DNA of 64,000 nucleotides from Arachis hypogaea (GCF_003086295.3 NC_092044.1:2671001-2735000); one strand, 5' to 3'. Shown: positions 49,001 through 60,025, counted from the first letter of the stretch. Notes: a model not told the origin generated them from the sequence alone. Numbers and translations: made by a program.

Positions 49001-49178
49001 CTATTTTAACCTCATTGAGGTTTTCCGGAGTGGAAGTGGGTTTCTCCTCTCGAAGAGCTGTGTCTAGATCCATACAACCGAGGACAATCTCCACGGTATC
49101 CTTCCAAACTTTAAAGTTTGAACCATTCAGCATAGGAATACTGCTAATTTGCGCATAAACATTGGTAGCTAAAGCCAT
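46052..49178 (-). pseudogene. Copia gag-pol with internal deletions
   Basis: From 49178 leftwards: gag N-terminus (IPMLNGSNFKVWKDTVEIVLG); a gag deletion (KKFSAHMALSSQYKRKR lacks the normal middle); zinc knuckle CFFCKKVGHMKKDC; protease WWVDSAATTHV; GAG-pre-integrase LWHKRLGHIS; integrase (ITFIDDYSRYGYLY, VKSDRGGEY, NGVAERRN). The linker RRSNRKRR is then joined directly to KSIYGLKQASR, so the first third of reverse transcriptase is missing. The YVDD box (VLYVDDILLASND) is present. RNase H is cut after SDSDF and resumes near TKSKHTDIKFL (46,052-46,243). There are at least three large deletions plus frameshifts. The remaining parts are well conserved, fitting the low LTR divergence. Confidence 0.88.
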
Positions 49179-49339
49179 AGTTTCTGGATTAGAACAAAAA
49201 GAATATGCAGTAAATATTAGATATTAATGGGTAAAAATCCATATTGAGATATCTAGCACAACATTAATTTTCAATCTTTGGATAGAAAAATTAACTGTAA
49301 GTGATACTTTCATTGCAGTAATCAAATATTGTCAAAATT

Positions 49340-49700
49340 CCTGTCACACATTAAGCCTTTCTTTGGACCGACTTAATGCGCACATGGAAACTTAAACTTC
49401 GCAACCTATTTATTACCGCATATATTTTCTATTAATTGGCCAAACAATAACCTTCCTTTGGGCCGATTATTGACTGCATAATTAATAGAAAATAAACAAA
49501 AGTATGCAATGCTTATTATTTGGCCAAACAATAAACTTCCTTTGGGCCGATTATTGTTCGCATAAATAATAAGTATTACTTTATTCTTAATTAGTTACCC
49601 AAACATGTATTTACCATCAATATGTGTATGTAATTCGGCCAAATATAGACCTTCCTTTGGGCCGACCAATATTCGCATGAATTACATATCATCATATTCC
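49340..49700 (-). other. Series of stem-loops in the copia leader
   Basis: Between primer-binding site and gag are four units with loop CCTTCCTTTGGGCCGA or a close variant (on plus), inside inner stems 49350-49377, 49445-49472, 49529-49556 and about 49643-49671. Units 2-4 also have outer stems: 49423-49437 with 49480-49494 (15 bp), 49508-49521 with 49564-49577 (14 bp, one G-U) and 49627-49636 with 49679-49688 (10 bp). Stem sequences differ between units but still pair, while GGCCAAA, the loop and a GCAT are kept. The element is transcribed leftwards. Confidence 0.7.
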
Positions 49701-50315
49701 TAATGTTTTGAATAAATCAATTTTCACAAAAGAGACTACTTTGGCAGCATAATGTTCAATCAATTTATTCCAAAACTAAATCTTTATAAAATATGTGGGT
49801 ATAATAATCCAAATTTGTTACTAATTTCCTTATGTAACAATTAAATAAGATATAATTTTTTTTTTATCATTTAAATATTATTCGCATAAGATACACATAC
49901 ATAATAATCTTTATATCCTAAAAGGATAATTAATTAACTTTTCACCAAATTAATGGCACACATAATTAAATCTGAAACAATCATAGTAATACTTTATACT
50001 AATATTTCAGAACAAATCAATTATTATATCAAATAAAAAAAAATTAGATACAGTAAAATATATATACGCGCGGCCAATAATATGTATATACACCCAATAA
50101 TATTTAAAGGCATACTAACGCCATAATAAAGTCATACATATATATCTACAGTAGCACACCCATAATACACAAATGTGTATAAAGAATTGCAATCGAGTGC
50201 ATTGGCATTAAAATAAATTAATCCTTGTGCTCATACTATATATGACACGCACATATACATATATATCAATCGAGAGAATAAAAAAAATTGATATTTTGAT
50301 GACTAAATTATGGAT

Positions 50316-50328
50316 GGCTCTGATATCA
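50316..50328 (-). promoter_or_regulatory. Primer-binding site of the copia element
   Basis: On minus TGATATCAGAGCC, three bases inside the 5' LTR. It matches the copia-type site TGGTATCAGAGCC complementary to initiator tRNA-Met. Confidence 0.85.
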
Positions 50329-50330
50329 TT

Positions 50331-50654
50331 TGTTGGAATAATTAATTTTCAATAATCCAGATCATTCATATTGAATCACCAAAAAATATAACATAATGCG
50401 AAAGCGTACCTGAATTCATAAACATAAATTATGATTGGAAGAGTTTGGATCTTGTGGTTCTTTCGATCTTCCTCAACCAAAGCCTTCTGTATTCCTAGGC
50501 GGCTGAACTGTAACTCTTTTGATGGGGAAAGAGCAACAAAGGCGGCTTTGGTATATTTTGGGGACCGAAACCCTGAAAGTCTATTTATATTTCAGCATGG
50601 CACCCATTAAACCCTTAAGCCCAAATAAAATAGTATCTAAAGCCCAAAAGATAA
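50331..50654 (-). repeat. 5' LTR of the copia element, promoter-proximal part
   Basis: 324 bp, the TATA-to-primer-site part of the 5' LTR. The remaining 231 bp are at 55409-55639 beyond the Helitron. A TATAAATA on minus (50589-50582) lies about 65 bp from the Helitron insertion point. Confidence 0.9.
50582..50589 (-). promoter_or_regulatory. TATA box of the 5' LTR
   Basis: TATAAATA on minus. The same sequence is in the other LTR at 45342-45335. The Helitron now separates it from the upstream 231 bp of U3. Confidence 0.55.
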
Positions 50655-50669
50655 TCTACTTAATATACT

Positions 50670-51420
50670 AAAACTGGGTTTTTCCCCAGCTACTAAAGGT
50701 GACGTGTCGATCTCTTATGCCTCTGTTTTCCCTCCAAAACGAATAAAAATTTTTTTCTATTCTAAATTATTTTATTGTAATTATATTATAATTAATACTA
50801 AATGAATAATATATAATAATACTAATTTAGCAACATATCTTCATTATAATTATATCAAATCAATATTTAATGCACTATTAAACTACTTATCAATTATCAA
50901 TTAAAAATACTTTTAATAATTTTAATGATAATAATAATATCAATAATAGTAATAATAAAAATAAAAAATCTTTGTTACCCGATTCACGTATATCAAATAA
51001 TTTTTCTAAATTATTTTATAAAAAATATCTTTAATTATAATTATATTGTAATTAATATTTAATGAATAATATATAATTATACTAATTTAGAAACATATCT
51101 TCATTATAATTGTATCAAATCAAAATTTAATGCATTATTAAAAAATTACCTTAATAATAGGTAATTTACATATTTATTTTTGTTTTACTAAAGTCTATAT
51201 ATAGTGTTTTCCTATGGTATTGAATCTAAATTTGAGAGTCAATTCATAATTTTATATTTAGTGTATTTTTTACTACTTCATAGAATAAGAATATATTCTT
51301 CATTTTTTATTGAAGTTGATCCTTTTAAGGTACAATTTATAAATTTTTATAATATTTTTTTATATACTCGTTCTATTATATTATTCTTTTGATAATTTTT
51401 TATTTGTTGTTACTCTAAGT
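50670..51420. other. AT-rich Helitron left interior
   Basis: Contains two imperfect direct copies of 'taattatattgtaattaatatttaatgaataatatataat' (about 50,775-50,870 and 51,035-51,140). No gene was recognised. Confidence 0.5.
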
Positions 51421-51429
51421 TATTCTTAT

Positions 51430-51957
51430 CATCTAATGTTCCAGTTCGATTGTCTTTTGCCACAATCATTTACAATGCATCACATCCATGAAATACCTCA
51501 TCGAGTTATCTTCACTGATTCGGGTTCCAACTACATGGATGTAAGCGTTCAAAGAAGAGGCAATAGTCTCTACTTTACCGAAGGATGTAAGCGTTCAGTT
51601 TTGCTAAATTCATGACAAATTTAGATATGCAATTTCAACGATTGGTAATATATTTAAATTTTCTTAGTTTAAGTTGTTCATTATTAGAATAATTTTTTAA
51701 CATATTTTGATTTTTTTCAAAAATTACCAGCTTTCTTTTGCATGCATGCAATGCCATTGAGGGGAATAAGAGTTAGTTTGGTTTCTCGATGTGGCAATTT
51801 TATACCTTGCCGCATTGCATGGATAGCGGATGATGAAACTTATCTAACAAGAGGATGGTCTGATTTTGTACGAATTCTAAATATTGAAACTTACGATGTT
51901 ATTTCAGTTGGTTGTCGTTACAAGAATGATTCTATACTATACGTGACTAAGGACTAG
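51430..51957 (+). pseudogene. B3-domain-like gene fragment inside the Helitron
   Basis: A first exon-like stretch (FQFDCLLPQSFTMHHIHEIP...VSVQRRGNSLYFTEG, about 51,440-51,587) resembles the first half of a B3 DNA-binding domain. A second (51742-51957) has ETYLTRGWSDFVRILNIETY..., the 'GW..F' hallmark of B3 strand regions, and ends in a stop after VTKD. The two could be joined by an intron of about 150 bp. It could be a captured host fragment or a standard gene of this Helitron family. The B3 call is by motif only. Confidence 0.4.
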
Positions 51958-51959
51958 AA

Positions 51960-53164
51960 TATGTTCAATATTGTTTAGGTAATTTGGTTTTACTATTAGT
52001 ATTTGATTAAATTATAATTATAGATTTTTAAATTATTGTCTCAATTTATATATTAGATTATTTTTTGTAGATGTGCTATTTTTAAATAATTTAATAAAAT
52101 GAAGTAGTGTCAGATATTATTAAGTTTATTTTTATCATTTATTTTTTATTTGTATTTTCATTATATTTGACAAAAAATAAATCTACACATATATTAAATC
52201 GTTAACCTAAAGACAATTTATTTACCAATAAAAACAGATTTTATTTATAATTGAAATAAAATTTATTTGCCAATAATCAATGGATAAAATTGAAATTACA
52301 CCCGTGTCATATAATTATAATTGATTAATTGGTATAAAATGAAATTATACCGGTGCCATGAGTAATAATCTAAATAATTATATCTTAACAAAATATAGTT
52401 TGAAATAATTTATAAACAATTATCTTAACAAAAATAATTATTTAATAATTGATTTAAAAATCCATGCAAAAAATAATTATTAATAATAGTATTATTAACT
52501 GGGTAAATAATATAATTTCAAATTATTACTTGAAATATAAATAATATATGGAAATTTATTGAGTAAATCAATGATTTTGCACCTTAATAATTTGACAATT
52601 ATTATTCAATTAACCGGTTAATTAAATTAGTAATAACAATTTCCAATTTCAAATTTTGTATATTAAATAATTATTAAAAACCGAGTAATAACGATTTACA
52701 CGGAAAAATCATTGATAAATTCAATTAACCATAAAGAAGATAATATACTAACCGTTTTAGTATATTATTTATGGCAAGGAAAATTATTTCCTAAATTAAA
52801 TTTTATATAATTATAGTAAGTCTCTATAATTAAAACAATATAAAACTGCTTTATATATAACAATAATATTATACATATTTATATATCTCTTTTTTTATCT
52901 CTTTTTTTTAAATATTGGCATATAATTAATGTAGAAAATATATAATATTAACTGTTTTGTTATGCATATATTTGAATTTATATAATAACCCGTATAATTT
53001 ATATGTATGACATAATACATATATCAAAAACAGATTCCATAATTTTTGAAAACCACTGTTTTGTTATATGAAATTGAAATTGAAATTAAATAATTTCTAT
53101 TTATATAATTTTTTTCTATTAGTATCAAGTATTTTCATTAAAAATTCATATCATTTGTAATTAG

Positions 53165-53228
<64 letters not shown>

Positions 53229-53250
53229 AGTCGTAATAGTCAATTGTTTC
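51960..53250. other. AT-rich Helitron middle region with a (TA)n run
   Basis: No open frame of note. An alternating TA microsatellite of about 60 bp lies at 53,168-53,228, directly before the helicase remnant. Confidence 0.6.
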
Positions 53251-53256
53251 AATTAT

Positions 53257-54680
53257 TTTGACGTTAATGCTCTTGCGAATGAACTAAGTGGGTATTTAGA
53301 AAAGCTAACTAATGAGCAAAAATTTGCATACGATCAAATAATTGGTGCTGTTAGCGGTAATATGGGTGGACTTTTCTTCTTATACGGTCAAGGTGGTTGT
53401 GAAAAAACATTCTTATGGTCAACTATATCATGCTCAATTGGTCTAAAGGAGGTATAGTTTTAAATGTTGCTTCGAGTGGGATTGCTGCACTTTTGTTGCC
53501 TAATGGAAGAACTGCACATTCAAGGTTTAAAATTTCTTTGGCCATAAATGAGGATTCTTTGTGTAGCATTAAACAGGGAAGTCCTCTTACAAGGTTAATA
53601 TCCAAGACCAAATTAATCATATAGGATGAAACTCCAATGATAAGTAATTATTGTTACGAAGCTTTAGACAAATGCCTCAGAGACATCTTAAGGTGCTCAG
53701 ATTCGTATAATGCTCATTTGCCATTTGGAGGTAAAGTTGTTGTTCTCGGAGAAGATTTTAGACAAATTTTATCTGTGATTCCCAGAGGCTCAAGCCAAGA
53801 TATAATTCAGTCTTCTATTAATTCTTCATATTTGTGGCATAATTGTAAGGTTTTGAAACTTATAAAAAACATGAGATTGTCACTAGGTGAAAACAACAAC
53901 ATACAAGAACTCAGAAATTTTGCAGAATGGCTACTCAAAATTGGTGATGGTTTGGCTGGTGATACAACAGATGGTGAATCGATCGTTCATATACCATCTG
54001 ACATTTTGATTAAGAATTCTGAAACAGTTTTAGATGACCTCATTGATTTCGTGTATCCAGATATGTTATCCAATTTATCTGTTGAAAATTATTTCAAGGA
54101 TAGAGCAATTCTTGCACCAACTTTGGATTGTGTCATTGATGTCAACAACAAGATGACTGCAGGGTTACCTGGACAAGAAAGAGTCTACTTAAGTTCAGAC
54201 TCTGTGTGTGCTGAAGAGGAAAATATGGAATTTGTGTTAGATGCTTTCTCGCCGGAGATTCTAAATGGAATAAATTGTTCAGGTCTACCACCACACAAGT
54301 TGGTTCTGAAGGTTGGCGCTCCTGTTATATTGCTGCGAAATATAGACCAAACTAATGGTTTGTGCAATGGAACGAGGATGCAAGTTAGAAGAATGGAAAA
54401 TCATGTGATAGAATGCAAGACTTTAACTGGTAACAAAGCTGGAAGTATTGTTGTTATCCCAAAACTGAATCTAATTCCAAATAATGAAACACTGCCGGTC
54501 AGGTTTCAAAGAAGACAATTCCCAATTATCATGTCATTTACAATGACAATAAATAAGTCTCAGGGACAAACTCTATCGAAAGTTGGAATTTACCTTCCAA
54601 GGCCAGTTTTCACCCATGGTCAATTGTATGTTGCGTTATCAAGGGTAACGAGTAAAGATAGTCTGCGAGTGCTGTTGTAA
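53257..54680 (+). pseudogene. Pif1-like helicase of the Helitron, inactivated
   Basis: Superfamily-1 Pif1 helicase domain: a start ELSGYLEKLTNEQKFAYDQII; Walker A region YGQGGCEKTF, where the family has GKT, so the Gly before Lys is now Glu; a Walker B region whose Trp codon has become TAG (53622-53624) just before [19 protein letters not shown]; and the C-terminal [17 protein letters not shown]...LYVALSRV. A frameshift lies near 53,440. In Helitrons this domain is fused C-terminal to a HUH Rep nuclease, which is not seen here. The gene cannot make a working RepHel protein. Confidence 0.88.
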
Positions 54681-55370
54681 GATCATGGACACTTGGAAGA
54701 TAACTGCACGATGAATGTGGTATATAGAGAAGTTTTTGAGAGCCTATAATAAAAAGGTAATAACAAAATGTCTTACTAAATCTATTTATTTATTAAAATT
54801 TATTACTATCACTTAAAAAAATTTAGAAATTATAGGAACTAATAGATGAATTCTTATTGTACATTAATAGTTTGAGAATACTAAAATTATCATTAAAATT
54901 CGTATGATTTTATTCTCTTGACAAACAATTTTATAATTACGTTAATCATATAATTTTATATACAAACATTGATACAGTGTTGTTTCATATATATTTTGCA
55001 GGTATCAAATGATAGTATTGAATTGTTATTTAGTATGTTTAAATTATTTATTGTTTATTACAAAACTTTCTGTATTAGGATTCTCTATTAATTTGTTCTT
55101 CATTTTGAGCTGATTTTGATATTTTCTTACTTCACAGTAAACCAACATATAAAACTTTGTTAGTAGATTTAAGTATTACTAGATTATTTATGGTCATATT
55201 GAGTATATATGCTTGATTTATTGAAAAAAGTGGATTAAATAACTATTTTATAGTTAATACAATTAACACTATATTAAGAAAAGAAAAACAACGCATACAA
55301 GTTATTTTTTTGTTAATTAAATTATTATAATTAAAATGAAATTTAACATAACAACTTAAAATTATAATTT
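54681..55370. other. Helitron right interior, AT-rich
   Basis: After the helicase stop there is no coding sequence until the terminal hairpin at 55,378. Confidence 0.6.
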
Positions 55371-55408
55371 CAATCTTATCACGTGCATGGCACGGGTGAT
55401 TAAACTTG

Positions 55409-55639
55409 TATATCTAAAATCCAAAAAAGATAATTATCTAAGGAACAAAAGATAATATCCGGTTTTATTCTCATTTAATTCCAAATCAAAAGTAATAATG
55501 ACTTATTCAATTAGCATTTATAACAATAAATGAGATCATCATTATATAAGTCATTTAATTTGAAATAGCATCATTTGTGATTATAATTGATATATGTATT
55601 GCCCACAAATAAGTTAGGAAATTAAATAATTTCCTAACA
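55409..55639 (-). repeat. 5' LTR of the copia element, distal U3 part
   Basis: 231 bp from the Helitron junction to the LTR end. It starts TATATCTAAAATCC, continuing exactly from 50654 when the Helitron is removed. Confidence 0.9.
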
Positions 55640-56100
55640 AAACTCTCAAAAGATAAGAAGGCTGTGGGTTGCAAATGGATTTTTCGGGTAAAATTCAACT
55701 CAAGTGCAAGGAGTGGATTATAGTGATACTTTTAATCCAGTTATCAAAATGACTATCCTACGAATAGTGTTAGCATTAGCAATGACAAAGAAATGACATT
55801 TGAAACAGTTAGACGTCAATACTGTCTTCCTTCATGAAGATTTGGACAAGGAAGTTTATATGAAAATATTATTTGATTTGACTGTGTCACAACCAGATTT
55901 AATTTGTAAATTGTAAAAGTCTCTATATAAGTCTAAACAAATAAGCAGACAATGAAACATTAATCTCATTCAATTAAGAGTACTTTTGCTAAAACCAGGT
56001 TTATCAATTTGATAAAAAGCTAGAGAAATCAACTTTTTTTTATATATAAGTAGAAGACATCAATTTATTTGTAACAAATGTGTCCCTAACAAATAAGTGA
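55640..56100 (+). pseudogene. Decayed Ty1/copia element, right part (reverse transcriptase)
   Basis: Begins with the second AAACT duplication and continues the reverse transcriptase: KLSKDKKAVGCKWIFRVKFN, DYSDTFNPVIKM, LDVNTVFLHEDLDKEVYMK, then a degenerate SLYKSK region and a trace of the YVDD box near 56,045-56,075. Many stops and shifts. No right LTR was recognised. Confidence 0.75.
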
Positions 56101-57390
56101 CACGAACCAGCGTGGTTTATTGCTTCAAAGAACATAATCAAAATCAAAGTTCAATAAATCCGCCACAAAAGTTAAAGTATGTAGTTTTCTCACATTGGCC
56201 ACCCCTCCTAGAATCAAGATCATAACTAATCCACCAAGTTAGAGCATTTTTTATTCCTCCAAATATTCTAGCATGTGAAATCGTTTTTATTTATGACCTT
56301 GTTTAATTGACTTAATTAATGTTGCTGGAGATTGCTTTTATGAGTTAATATTTAAATTGGTCCTTTTACAATATTGACTATCATTTAAAAGAACTAAATG
56401 GAACAATCCCATATTTTAATCACTTTCATCTTATACTGGTTGAACTAATTCAGAAGAGTCTGAATTGCCAAAACAATTCACATATGGCACACTCATCTTG
56501 ATAAAACTGCTAATAATGGCAATGGATTTGTATTTTCAGAATGTCTAAGTAGGTAAGACGGAAAATAGATCATATAAATTTTTTTAATAATTGAAAAAAT
56601 AAAGTGTAATTTCTTGTTATTAATTTTATAAGTGAAATTAAAAAAAATATAAGAGATAAAATATTAAAGAGTTAAAAATTATTTTTTATTCTCTCAATTA
56701 TTAAAAAAATTTGAAAAAATCCATTTCTAAGTATGAGTTGAAGTAATACGGACCAGTTTATCTAGAGGCGAATTCATAATGTAACACAATATATTAGTTC
56801 TTTTTTTTTTTTTCAAAGATAAATATTATTTTATTAATATAAAATAAAAGTGTTTTCATAAGGAAGTACAAAAAATTGGATATTCCCATTAATATATTAG
56901 TTCATTTGACATCTTAACATATTTCAAAAGACATTTTTAAAGAGTTGTTTAGAAGATATGAAACGGTTAAATGTTAACAAACTATATAGTTTTATTTTTT
57001 TTATTTTATAATTTTATTTGTTAACATTGAAAGTTTTAAAATCTTACCTTTTTAATAATAACTTTCATTTTAATATTTTTTAAAAAGTACTCTTAAAATC
57101 TATATTAGCAAATTTTTTTTAACTATGCAGCAGACTAACGAATATTAAAAAGACAAATCTTAATAATAGATATTTTAAAGGAGCAACAACAATTTCTACC
57201 ATTATTAACCTTTAATAAATACCAAGCGTGACAACTTCATAATTCTAACCTTTCATAATTACTAGGATGCATTATCATTGTAGTTGTTGAACACGACAAT
57301 ACTTTGTTGATTAACCTTTTATAAATCACGTCCAAAAAAAAAACCTTTTATAAATAATAATTTTACGTACTTTAATAACTTTTCATAAAA
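56100..57390. other. AT-rich intergenic DNA
   Basis: No gene seen. An A/T-rich anonymous stretch with a T run near 56,800. Confidence 0.5.
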
Positions 57391-57394
57391 AATA

Positions 57395-57690
57395 GTAAAT
57401 GCCTTTTTTGGTCTCTAACCATTTGTCACATGGACTTTCCACCCTTTAAGAAATTTAAAAATCTAAATCGGTCCCTATCTACTTTGAAATATGTATATTC
57501 TAGTCCCTATCAACTTTGAATAAATGTCTTTTCGGTCCTTGGTAATGTTCTTTTCGGTCTCTAACCAGTGACTGAACCGTATATATATCAAAGTAGATAG
57601 AGACCGATTTAGATTTTTAGATTTCTTAAGAAGTGGAAAGTCCATCGAACAAATGATTAGAATGAAAAGAACATTTACTCTAAGTATTTT
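57395..57690. mobile_element. Foldback MITE
   Basis: 'GGTCCCTATCTACTTTGA' (about 57,468) pairs with 'TCAAAGTAGATAGAGACC' (about 57,588). 'TGGACTTTCCACCCTTTAAG' pairs imperfectly with 'CTTAAGAAGTGGAAAGTCCA'. The whole folds into one long imperfect hairpin of about 290 bp. Edges and target duplication were not fixed. Confidence 0.6.
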
Positions 57691-58061
57691 TAGAACATTT
57701 GTTAGCAAAATTTTATTATCTGCAGAGACAAATCCCACTTTGTGCAAGTTGGTAGCTATTTAAATATATGAAGATACCACATTGCTACTTTTGGTCTCAA
57801 ATAAGTGTTGTTGAAGAAAGTTTAAACAATATTATTAATGAATTATTTACATCAACATTCCTATAAAATCAAGAAGAGTGACATTTTTAATGTTGGAGAA
57901 TTTGTTTAAATAACAATTTCTGTAACTATTTCACTGTTAGAATATTTCCTATTATTAAAAAAAAGTAAAAATTTGAAATTAATATTAAATATATTTAACA
58001 AAAAAATCATTTTTTTACCGAAGAATATCACCACATTCACGAAAAGAAAGGACTGCTATAT

Positions 58062-58379
58062 CATTACTAAAAAAATTATTATTAGCGGCTAATTTGTTTT
58101 TAGTGCCAATAAAATAGCCGTTAATTATTTATTTAATAATTAGACAATAGTTATATTATGTTTTATCTCTCGTTAAAATGTTTTAATAGCAATTATACAA
58201 TTAGTAAAAACCTTTTTGATAGTTACAAAATATTAAATAATATATAATTGTCGTCATAATATTTAATAATAACAATGAATATATAATTGTTTCAAAAACA
58301 TAAGTTAAATAAGATATATAATAACCATTATATTATTGTACTAAAAAATGTATCACCAAAAATATTTTTTGTTGTAGTG
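58062..58379. mobile_element. Non-autonomous CACTA-type element
   Basis: The right end on minus reads CACTACAACAAAAAATATTT, a classic CACTA terminus. The left end reads CATTACTAAAAAAATTATTA (one change in CACTA). A 3-bp duplication TAT flanks it (58059-58061 and 58380-58382), the length expected for CACTA. At 318 bp it has no coding capacity. Confidence 0.7.
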
Positions 58380-58702
58380 TATGCTCAATTGCATTACTAA
58401 CAACATTATGCAAACTTTAAAATTTCTATAAAACTTTTAATATCCATATAGTGAATAAATAAATTTCTCATAAATAATTTTATTATTAGATAATTAAATT
58501 TTTTAAAAATTATTATTATAAGACAAACTCTTTAAAATGTTGCGTGTTGGGGGGTTTCACTAATTTCAAATTCTTTTAATTTAGACTAAAATAATGACTC
58601 TCCACTTATATATACAGTAGTAGATATCTCAACTCTTGGACTTGCAAGCAAAAAAGATATCAAGAATAAGAAATTCACGCTAACTTGTTAGAAAATAGAA
58701 AG

Positions 58703-60025
58703 ATGGCCAAGTTATCTTTGGGAAACATTTTCTTACTCTCGCTTCTGGTTTCATCAGGTTCATTATTTTCCATATTTCAATTATTTATTCCCCCTCTTAT
58801 GAGTGTATGCCTTTGAAATGCTACACCTTTTTTTTCCATATCTCAATTCAGTAAATTTGATTCCAATTAATTCAAACACATTTAAATTAAAGAGTATATT
58901 TTCATTTTTATATTCTATAGTATATTAGATTGGAATAAGACAAGATATTGAAATTAAGACATAAATAACAAAAATATAAAAATTAGTGTTCTTCTTATAT
59001 TTTGTTTGGTGATAAATTAAAACAAATTATAAAAGTCTATTTTTTTTTATTTAAAAAATTTAGAAAGAAAAATATAATTATAAAAAATTAATAAGAATAA
59101 TAAAAGAAAAATAAAAAATTGTTTCTCTGTGTTTTTTCTATTAAAATAGACACAAAATACACTAATTCAATATCTTTAAAAACAATATCTCTATTTACGA
59201 CTTATTTGGTAAACACGATTTAGTGTCTTGTATCTCTATCTTAAGTAACGTTTGTTTTGAGATACTGAGACAGAGATTGGGAGACTAAGACTTAGTATCA
59301 TGTTTGTTGGTTCAGAAATTGGTATTAAAATTTCTGTCTCTATCTCCAGAATTTCAGTATTTCAGTACTTCCAAAAAGTGAGAACACAGAAGACTAAAAT
59401 TTAGAAATTGAAACTGAAACTTTAATAACATTTTATACGTAAAATACCTTCATTTCAATTAATTAATTTCAGTTTTACTCTTTGTACAAATTAAATTAAA
59501 TTTCATTCTTGTTTCAATTTTTGTCTCTCACTTTACACCAAACAAAATACTAAGATTTATTTCGATCTTTGTCTCTCAGTTGTTTTTCCGTCTCTATCTC
59601 TCCACCAAACCCTACTTTAGTAGTCTGTGCATATAAGCAAATGCATCCCTACATACTAAAATATAACGTTTTATTATTAGATTAATTATTTATAAGCTTG
59701 GTTTTCAATATTATATATATTTTATTTTGTAGTTATGTGGATGACAAGTTCAGACGGTGCTGCTAGTAGTAGTCAGTTCATTACTGAAGACACTACTTTA
59801 TGCCGATACGATTTTATGTTTGACGATGATTGCAAACACCACTACCCTCATCGATGTGTCGAGAAATGCTATGCGAAATATCATAGCAAGTTGATTCTTG
59901 GAGATTGCATGAAAAAATATGCGGTATCACATGTTTGTAGATGCACCTATTTCTGTAAAGAAAAACCTTCCTTTTTCCGAAACTTAATAAAGGGAAAAGG
60001 AAAAGGAAAACCTGAACATAATTAA
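58703..60025 (+). CDS. Defensin-like secreted cysteine-rich peptide
   Basis: Two exons, 58703-58757 and 59733-60025, give 115 residues. The N-terminus MAKLSLGNIFLLSLLVSSG is a signal peptide. The mature part has eight cysteines spaced C-x9-C-x7-C-x3-C-x12-C-x9-C-x-C-x3-C. The CxxxC and CxC pair is the cysteine-stabilised alpha-beta hallmark, and eight cysteines fit the plant defensin-like class; the C4-C5 loop is long. The tail is very basic (LIKGKGKGKP). The split after the signal peptide is the usual intron position in this family. Likely apoplastic; defence or reproductive signalling cannot be told from sequence. The 975-bp intron holds two repeats. Confidence 0.75.
58915..59247. repeat. 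Undisrupted copy of the repeat that hosts the Mutator-like element
   Basis: Same order of phrases as 11,330-11,411 plus 20,841-21,095: 'gacaagatattgaaatt', a T-rich centre, 'aaaaaattaataagaataataaaag', 'gtgtcttgtatctctatcttaag'. It lies in the defensin intron. Confidence 0.55.
59247..59625. mobile_element. MITE of an abundant peanut-like family
   Basis: The left end 'acgtttgttttgagatactgagacagagattgggagac' and the right end on minus 'agggtttggtggagagatagagacggaaaaacaactgag' are imperfect inverted repeats, with TTGTTTCAATTTTTGTCTC-type inner arms. It directly abuts the preceding repeat. The family is very common in Arachis to my memory. Confidence 0.55.

Larger units (their letters stand above)
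50655..55408 (+). mobile_element. Helitron inserted in the copia 5' LTR
   Basis: 4,754 bp. The 5' end TCTACTTAATATACTAAAAC starts with TC; the insertion is between A (50654) and T (55409) of the LTR. Near the 3' end is a hairpin (55378-55400, arms ATCACGTGC and GCAC..GTGAT), followed eight bases later by the terminus. The other LTR gives the exact empty site, so the ends are certain to within one base. The last four bases read CTTG rather than the usual CTRR. The interior holds a Pif1-type helicase and a B3-like exon; no Rep domain was seen. Confidence 0.88.
45084..55639 (-). mobile_element. Ty1/copia LTR retrotransposon inserted in the older copia element
   Basis: 10,556 bp including a 4,754-bp Helitron, so 5,802 bp of its own. 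It has the 5-bp duplication AAACT, 555-bp LTRs, a primer-binding site matching initiator tRNA-Met, a polypurine tract, and a gag-pol region on minus with large internal deletions. It is a recent but non-autonomous copy. Confidence 0.92.

Noticed and set aside
43480..56100. Whole block as one large copia element
   Set aside because: Opposite strands, separate target duplications and LTR content show at least three independent elements.
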